Source of the DNA: Dokdonella_A sp963758365
GTDB lineage: Bacteria; Pseudomonadota; Gammaproteobacteria; Xanthomonadales; Rhodanobacteraceae
Direction: 5' to 3'
Assembly (NCBI GenBank): GCA_963758365.1
Contig: CAVWVB010000001.1
Coordinates: 1,798,001 to 1,862,000, forward strand
Length of the DNA stretch: 64,000 nt
The position numbers and the translations under genes are program-made. Numbering within the stretch: position 1 is the stretch's first letter; each line of letters starts with the position of its first letter. Shown piece after piece: positions 59,263 to 64,000 of the stretch. The notes under the pieces are model-generated. The model was not told the origin of the DNA. It made no database searches and worked only from the letters and a program-made list of their open reading frames with translations.

Positions 59263-59381
59263 GCGCAGGCCGGAAGTCATGCCCGTTCAGCCATGGCCGT
59301 TCATTGCAGGGCTGCGCGGACAGGCGACAGGTCGACGCGGCCTGCGGCACACTTGCGATCCGTCACCATGCACCGCTGTCG

Positions 59382-61016
59382 ATGAATTCCCCTGCCACCC
59401 GCGAGCCCGCACCCGCCCAACCAGACCCGGCAGCCGCGCAGGGGTTCGATCGCCTCGCGGGCCTGTCCGATGCCGCGCGACGCCTGCTGCAGGAGACGAC
59501 GACGGCCCTGCGGCAGCGCGATCAGGCCGCAACCGCGCGCCAGCTCGCCGCGCTGCAGGCGCTCGCGCCGTCGCATCCGGAAGTACTGCGCCTGCGCGCC
59601 GCCCACGCGCGCCTGCAAGGCCGTCTCGACGAGGCGATCACCCTGCTGCAGGCGGCGGTCGCCGCGCGCCCGGCGGACGCGCTCGCGCAGAACAACCTCG
59701 CGCACGCACTCTCCGATCGCGGCGACTTCGCGGGCGCGACTCAGGGCTTGCGCCGCTGCGCCGGGCTGGAACCGGAACGTGCGCAGCCGCTGCTCGCACT
59801 GGCCCGCCTGCTCGAGCGCCATGGCGACATCGAGGCCGCCCACGAGGCGCTGCGGGACGCGCTGCAACGCGAACCCGACAACCAGTCCGCGCGCCTGGCC
59901 CTCGCGCGCGTGCTGCAGTTCATCGGCCGCATCGATGCGGCAGCCAGCGAATATCGCGCCGTGCTCGCCGCCGCGCCGGATGCCGCGATGGCCTGGTACG
60001 GCCTTTCCACGGTGCGCAGCGCGCGCTTCGACAGCGCTGACCTGGCCCGGATCGAACGCGTGCACGCGCGTACCGACCTGCGCGACGATGCGCGTGCCGC
60101 GACCGGCTTCGCGCTGGCCAAGGCGCTCGAGGACAACGATCGCGAAGCCGACGCGTTCGCGGCACTGGTCGCCGCGAACGCGTTGTGGCGCCGCCATCTG
60201 CGCTGGGACGCAGGTGCATTCTCCAAGCACACGCAGGCCATCGAAGCGGCCTTTGCGCAGCCGCCCGCGGTCGACGCATCGACGCGCCGCGGCGAGGGCA
60301 TCGTGTTCATCTTCGGCATGCCGCGTTCGGGCTCGTCCCTGACCGAACAGATTCTCGCGGCCCATCCGCAATTCGCGAGCGGCGGCGAGCTCGAATACGC
60401 GAACGATCTGATCCGCGCCGAATCGCAGCGTCGCGGAGCGGACTTCCCGGCCTGGGTCGGCGCGGCGAGCACGGCCGACTGGACCCGTCTGGGCGAGGAG
60501 TATCTGGGCCGCGTCGCGGCAAGGCGCGGCGCGCATGCCCGAATCACCGACAAGAGCCTGATGAACTGGCGCTATGTCGGTGCACTGCGCGCGATGCTGC
60601 CCGGCGCGCGCTTCGTGAACTGCCACCGCGATGCGCTCGAAACCTGCCTCGCGTGTTTCCGCCAGATGTTCGCGCAGGGCCTCGGTTTCAGCTACGACCT
60701 CGCCGAACTCGCCGCGTTCCGGCACGACTACGAGCGTGCGATGCGCCGCTGGCATGCACTGCACGCCAAATCGATCCTCGACATCGAACACGAGGCGTTG
60801 CTCGCCGACCCCGAGGCCGTGATCCGCCGCCTGCTCGCGTTCTGCGACGTCGCGTTCGATCCGGCCTGCCTGCGCTTTCACGAGGTCGAGCGCAGCGTCG
60901 CGACCGCCAGCGCAGCGCAGGTGCGCGAGCCGTTGCGGACCGACACCGCACGCGCGGCACGCTACGGCGACTGCCTCGATGCCTTGCGCTACCTGTTGTC
61001 GGCGGATCCGTCGTGA
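59382..61016 (+). CDS. TPR-sulfotransferase
   Basis: This 544-residue protein has N-terminal tetratricopeptide repeats (about residues 35-215, for example AQNNLAHALSDRGDFAGATQ) and a C-terminal P-loop sulfotransferase domain. The 5'-phosphosulfate-binding motif is IFGMPRSGSSLTEQIL, and the 3'-phosphate-binding region probably includes FVNCHRDALETCLACF. It would transfer sulfate from PAPS to an unknown acceptor; bacterial TPR-sulfotransferases of this type are common but uncharacterised. No PAPS synthesis gene is adjacent. The ATG at 59382 follows only a weak ribosome site; an upstream frame extension is low complexity. Confidence 0.85.
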   Translation: MNSPATREPAPAQPDPAAAQGFDRLAGLSDAARRLLQETTTALRQRDQAATARQLAALQALAPSHPEVLRLRAAHARLQGRLDEAITLLQAAVAARPADALAQNNLAHALSDRGDFAGATQGLRRCAGLEPERAQPLLALARLLERHGDIEAAHEALRDALQREPDNQSARLALARVLQFIGRIDAAASEYRAVLAAAPDAAMAWYGLSTVRSARFDSADLARIERVHARTDLRDDARAATGFALAKALEDNDREADAFAALVAANALWRRHLRWDAGAFSKHTQAIEAAFAQPPAVDASTRRGEGIVFIFGMPRSGSSLTEQILAAHPQFASGGELEYANDLIRAESQRRGADFPAWVGAASTADWTRLGEEYLGRVAARRGAHARITDKSLMNWRYVGALRAMLPGARFVNCHRDALETCLACFRQMFAQGLGFSYDLAELAAFRHDYERAMRRWHALHAKSILDIEHEALLADPEAVIRRLLAFCDVAFDPACLRFHEVERSVATASAAQVREPLRTDTARAARYGDCLDALRYLLSADPS

Positions 61017-61126
61017 GCCTGCGGCCCGCACGGCGACGGATGCGTCGGCGCGCCGCCGCAACCCGCGGCGCGCGGGATCCGTGCACATTTCGCGGCCGCT
61101 GCCGCGCATTTCCGAAGGAATTCACG

Positions 61127-61843
61127 ATGACCCATGCTCCCGAATCGCTGCGCCGCGGGCTGCTGCTGTCGGGCCTGCTGCTGCTCGCTGCCTGCGCGAC
61201 GCAGCCGCCACGCAGCGTCGAGCCCGCGGCGCCCGCGGCGCCCGCGGGGCGCTACGTGGCCGAGCCTGGCCGCGATGCCTCCGCGGTCGCGCGCATGCGT
61301 GCCGCGCCCGCGCCGGTCGAACCGGTACTCGAGATCGGCAGAAACCCGGACGGCGACCGCAAGCTGCTCGCCGCGCAGGGCTACGTTGCGATCGGCACCG
61401 GCTATTTCGAACCGGCGCTCGGCGATCCGCACGCGGACGCAATCCGCCAGGGACAGGTGGTCGGTGCCGAACGCGTCCAGCTCTACGCGCCCGCGGCCGA
61501 TAGTCGCGATCGCGAGTGGACCGCGGTCTACTACGTGCGTTTCCAGCTCAGTTTCGGTGCCACCTTCCGCGACCTGCGCGCGAGCGAAAGCAAGACACTC
61601 GGTGTCGCTGGCGGTGTCGCGATCGGAGCGGTCGTCGGCGGCACGCCCGCGTCGCGCGCGAACCTGCTCGGCGGCGACCTGATCGTGAAAGTGGATGGCA
61701 AGACGATCGCGGGGCGTGGCGCATTTCAGGAACTGTTGCGCAGCCGCGCAGGGCATCCCGTCACCCTGACCCTCGTGCGCAACGGCGTGACCCTGCGCCG
61801 CGTGGTCAACCTGAATCCGGCCGTCGCCGCGCCGGATCGATAG
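61127..61843 (+). CDS. PDZ-domain lipoprotein
   Basis: This 238-residue lipoprotein (lipobox LAAC, Cys22) has a Pro/Ala-rich linker, a middle domain of unknown type (residues about 65-140, GYVAIGTGYFEPALGDPHAD) and a C-terminal PDZ domain (VGGTPASRANLLGGDLIVKV, RSRAGHPVTLTLVRNGVTLR) that binds peptide C-termini. There is no protease domain. GAAGGAA precedes the ATG. It probably acts at the periplasmic face of the outer membrane. It converges with pnp. Confidence 0.82.
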   Translation: MTHAPESLRRGLLLSGLLLLAACATQPPRSVEPAAPAAPAGRYVAEPGRDASAVARMRAAPAPVEPVLEIGRNPDGDRKLLAAQGYVAIGTGYFEPALGDPHADAIRQGQVVGAERVQLYAPAADSRDREWTAVYYVRFQLSFGATFRDLRASESKTLGVAGGVAIGAVVGGTPASRANLLGGDLIVKVDGKTIAGRGAFQELLRSRAGHPVTLTLVRNGVTLRRVVNLNPAVAAPDR

Positions 61844-61930
61844 GTGTTCCTCGACATCGGCGTTCCGATGCCGCGTCTCCGCGCCGATCGGAGTCGGCGC
61901 CGCACGCGGTTCGCAGCGACACGCGCGCAT

Positions 61931-61956
61931 GAAAAAGGCGGGCCGAGGCCCGCCTT
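61931..61956 (-). terminator. intrinsic terminator of pnp
   Basis: Read on the minus strand, AAGGCGGGCC-TC-GGCCCGCCTT forms a perfect 10-bp stem whose right arm runs into TTTTTC, about 40 bases after the pnp stop codon. It is the clearest rho-independent terminator in the window, and it may also serve the converging PDZ gene from the other side. Confidence 0.9.
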
Positions 61957-61994
61957 CCGGATCGACGCTGCACGGAGGCCAGGCCGTACGTCGT

Positions 61995-64000
61995 TCAGGC
62001 CGCGCCGACCTCCTCGTCGACCGCCTTCATCGACAGGCGAATGCGACCCTGCTTGTCCACCTCGAGCACCTTGACCTTGACGATGTCGCCTTCCTTGAGC
62101 TTGTCGGAAACCTTCTCGACGCGCTCGGACGAGATCTGCGACACGTGCACGAGACCGTCCTTGCCCGGCATGATGGTCACGAACGCTCCAAAGTCCATCA
62201 GCTTGGCGACCTTGCCTTCGTAGATCCGTCCCGGCTCGACATCGGACGTGATCTGCTCGATGCGCTTCTTCGCGGCATCGCCGGCCTCGCGATTCACCGA
62301 CGCGATGATCACGGTGCCGTCGTCGTTGATGTCGATGGTGGCGCCGGTTTCCTCGGTGATCGAGCGGATGGTCGTGCCGCCCTTGCCGATGACCTCGCGG
62401 ATCTTGTCCGGATGGATCTTCATCGTGATCAGGCGCGGCGCGAACTCGCTCATTTCGGTACGCGAAGTCGTGATCACCTTGTTCATCTCGCCGAGGATAT
62501 GCAGGCGTCCACGCTTGGCCTGCTCCAGCGCCGAGCGCATGATTTCCTCGGTGATGCCGTCGATCTTGATGTCCATCTGCAGCGCGGAGATGCCGCCTTC
62601 GGTACCCGCGACCTTGAAATCCATGTCGCCCAGATGGTCCTCGTCGCCGAGGATGTCGGAGAGCACCACGAAGTCGCCGCCCTCCTTGACCAGCCCCATC
62701 GCGATACCCGCGACCGGTGCCTTGAGCGGCACGCCCGCGTCCATCATCGCAAGCGACGATCCGCACACCGATGCCATCGACGATGAACCGTTCGATTCGG
62801 TGATTTCGGAGACCACCCGCAGTACATACGGAAACGACTCGATGCTCGGCTTGACCGCCTGCACGCCGCGCTTGGCGAGGCGGCCATGGCCGATCTCGCG
62901 GCGCTTCGGGCCGATCATGCGGCCGGTTTCGCCGACGGAGAACGGCGGAAAGTTGTAATGGAACAGGAACGTGTCCTTCGACTCGCCTTCGGGCGCATCG
63001 ATGAGCTGCGCATCGCGCGTCGTACCCAGCGTGACCGTGACCAGAGCCTGCGTCTCGCCGCGCGTGAACAGCGCCGATCCGTGCGTACGCGGGAGCACGC
63101 CGACGCGCACCGTGATCGGCCGCACGTCGTCGAGCTGACGGCCGTCGATGCGCACCTTCGACTTCAGCACGCCTTCACGCAGCGTGCGGTACTCGATGTC
63201 GCCGAAAGCCGCGCCGATCTCGGCGTCGGTCCAGTCCGCGGCGGCGGCCTTCTCGGCGATCGCGGTCCTGACTTCAGCCTTCAGCGCCGACATCGCATCG
63301 CGTCGCGCAAGCTTGTCGCGAATCTGGAACACGTCGGCCATGCGGCCGCCGATCGCGGCCTCGATCACGCTGAACAGCGCATCGTCGCGTACCGGCGCCT
63401 CCCAGTTGAATGTCTTGCGACCGGCTTCGGCCACGAATTCATTGATCGCGGCGATCGCTTTCTGCATCTCGCGATGGCCGAACGTGACCGCGCCGAGCAT
63501 CACGTCCTCACTCAGCAGTTGCGCCTCGGACTCGACCATCAGCACCGCATTCGCGGTACCGGCGACCACGAGGTTCAGCTCGGAGCCCGCGAGTTCCGGG
63601 TTGCTTGGATTGAGCAGGTACTTGCCGTCCGCATAGCCCACGCGCGCGGCACCGATCGGCCCCTTGAACGGAATGCCGGCCAGGGTCAATGCCGCGGACG
63701 CGCCGAGCAGGGCGAGGATGTCGCCGTCGATCTCCGGATTCATCGAAACGACCGTGGCGATGACCTGCACTTCGTTCTTGAATTCCTCGGGGAACAGCGG
63801 ACGCACCGGCCGGTCGATCAGGCGCGACGTCAGCGTCTCCTTCTCGGTCGGCCGACCCTCGCGCTTGAAGAAACCGCCGGGGATGCGTCCGGCCGAGTAG
63901 AACTTTTCCTGATAATCGACAGTGAGCGGGAAGAAGTCCTGCCCTTCGCGCGCCTTGGAGGCCGCGACCGCGGTGACCAGGACGACGGTACCGGCCATGC
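61995..64000 (-). CDS. pnp: polyribonucleotide nucleotidyltransferase (PNPase), 5' end outside the window
   Basis: This is the greater part of PNPase, a phosphorolytic 3'-5' exoribonuclease of the degradosome. The two RNase PH domains are visible (first with FFPLTVDYQEKFYSAGRIPG, second with LPRTHGSALFTRGETQALVT and GDEDHLGDMDFKVAGT, including catalytic acidic residues), joined by a helical domain. KH (IREVIGKGGTTIRSITEETG) and S1 (YEGKVAKLMDFGAFVTIMPG) RNA-binding domains are at the C-terminus. The Met at 63998 aligns to an internal residue: roughly 40 N-terminal residues present in homologues are missing, so the gene continues beyond 64000. The terminator lies at 61931. Confidence 0.97.
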   Translation of the reverse strand, partial: MAGTVVLVTAVAASKAREGQDFFPLTVDYQEKFYSAGRIPGGFFKREGRPTEKETLTSRLIDRPVRPLFPEEFKNEVQVIATVVSMNPEIDGDILALLGASAALTLAGIPFKGPIGAARVGYADGKYLLNPSNPELAGSELNLVVAGTANAVLMVESEAQLLSEDVMLGAVTFGHREMQKAIAAINEFVAEAGRKTFNWEAPVRDDALFSVIEAAIGGRMADVFQIRDKLARRDAMSALKAEVRTAIAEKAAAADWTDAEIGAAFGDIEYRTLREGVLKSKVRIDGRQLDDVRPITVRVGVLPRTHGSALFTRGETQALVTVTLGTTRDAQLIDAPEGESKDTFLFHYNFPPFSVGETGRMIGPKRREIGHGRLAKRGVQAVKPSIESFPYVLRVVSEITESNGSSSMASVCGSSLAMMDAGVPLKAPVAGIAMGLVKEGGDFVVLSDILGDEDHLGDMDFKVAGTEGGISALQMDIKIDGITEEIMRSALEQAKRGRLHILGEMNKVITTSRTEMSEFAPRLITMKIHPDKIREVIGKGGTTIRSITEETGATIDINDDGTVIIASVNREAGDAAKKRIEQITSDVEPGRIYEGKVAKLMDFGAFVTIMPGKDGLVHVSQISSERVEKVSDKLKEGDIVKVKVLEVDKQGRIRLSMKAVDEEVGAA

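Noticed and set aside
63996..63998. ATG at the right edge as the true start of pnp
   Set aside because: PNPase homologues have about 40 more N-terminal residues before this point, so the Met aligns internally and the gene runs off the window.
1..64000. CRISPR array or cas genes
   Set aside because: No series of regularly spaced direct repeats was seen. The repeats present are isolated palindromes, and no protein resembles a Cas protein.

Overview
The window is chromosomal DNA from a GC-rich gammaproteobacterium. The best fit is the order Lysobacterales (Xanthomonadales), perhaps the Rhodanobacteraceae. The evidence is the copL-copA-copB copper operon order, a MetX-type acyltransferase of the Xanthomonas kind, bactofilin followed by a zinc-ribbon protein, kynurenine 3-monooxygenase, and REP-like palindromes. 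The assignment is an inference from gene content; no rRNA is present. Coding density is high and most genes are packed with ATGA or GTGA overlaps.

Layout. 0-14 kb: acetyl-CoA acetyltransferase, an Ala-rich lipoprotein, the carboxyltransferase subunit of an acyl-CoA carboxylase, two related Sel1-repeat proteins flanking a bactofilin/zinc-ribbon pair, then a minus-strand run (amidohydrolase, D-amino acid dehydrogenase, CocE-type hydrolase, glutathione reductase). 14-19.6 kb: mixed small genes (NlpC/P60 lipoprotein, SlyD, orphan ParA, methyltransferase, DUF1232) and kynurenine 3-monooxygenase. 19.7-21.1 kb: a lower-GC cassette of three overlapping genes, two of them tandem secreted proteins with IPTL-CTERM-like tails.

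21.1-33.3 kb is the centrepiece: a complete cytochrome c maturation set (ccmABCDE and ccmFGHI) split by a three-gene porin-cytochrome module. The module encodes a decaheme MtrA/DmsE-type cytochrome, an MtrB/PioB-type outer-membrane barrel and a periplasmic diheme cytochrome c. The layout places a putative trans-outer-membrane electron conduit inside the genes for the machinery that attaches its twelve hemes. Inverted repeats lie in both junctions.

33.6-42.5 kb: MetX-type acyltransferase and cysteine dioxygenase, tRNA-Leu(CAA) directly followed by a zinc-metalloprotease gene, small hypotheticals, serS, an MFS transporter and rarA. 42.5-47.9 kb: a copper-handling operon (copL, copA, copB, a cytochrome c/NTF2-like fusion, a UPF0718 permease). 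48-64 kb: rlmJ, photolyase, a YfhM-type alpha-2-macroglobulin with its PBP1C partner, a PadR/HAAS-sensor pair, a TPR-sulfotransferase, a PDZ lipoprotein, and pnp running off the right edge.

Two families of palindromic repeats were found. One (86-89 bp, perfect 25-26 bp arms) lies inside the coding sequences of kmo and ccmA, in the same reading frame both times, and adds about 29 residues to each protein. The other is a short GTCAGG hairpin family in intergenic gaps. No CRISPR array, integrase, transposase or prophage gene was seen.
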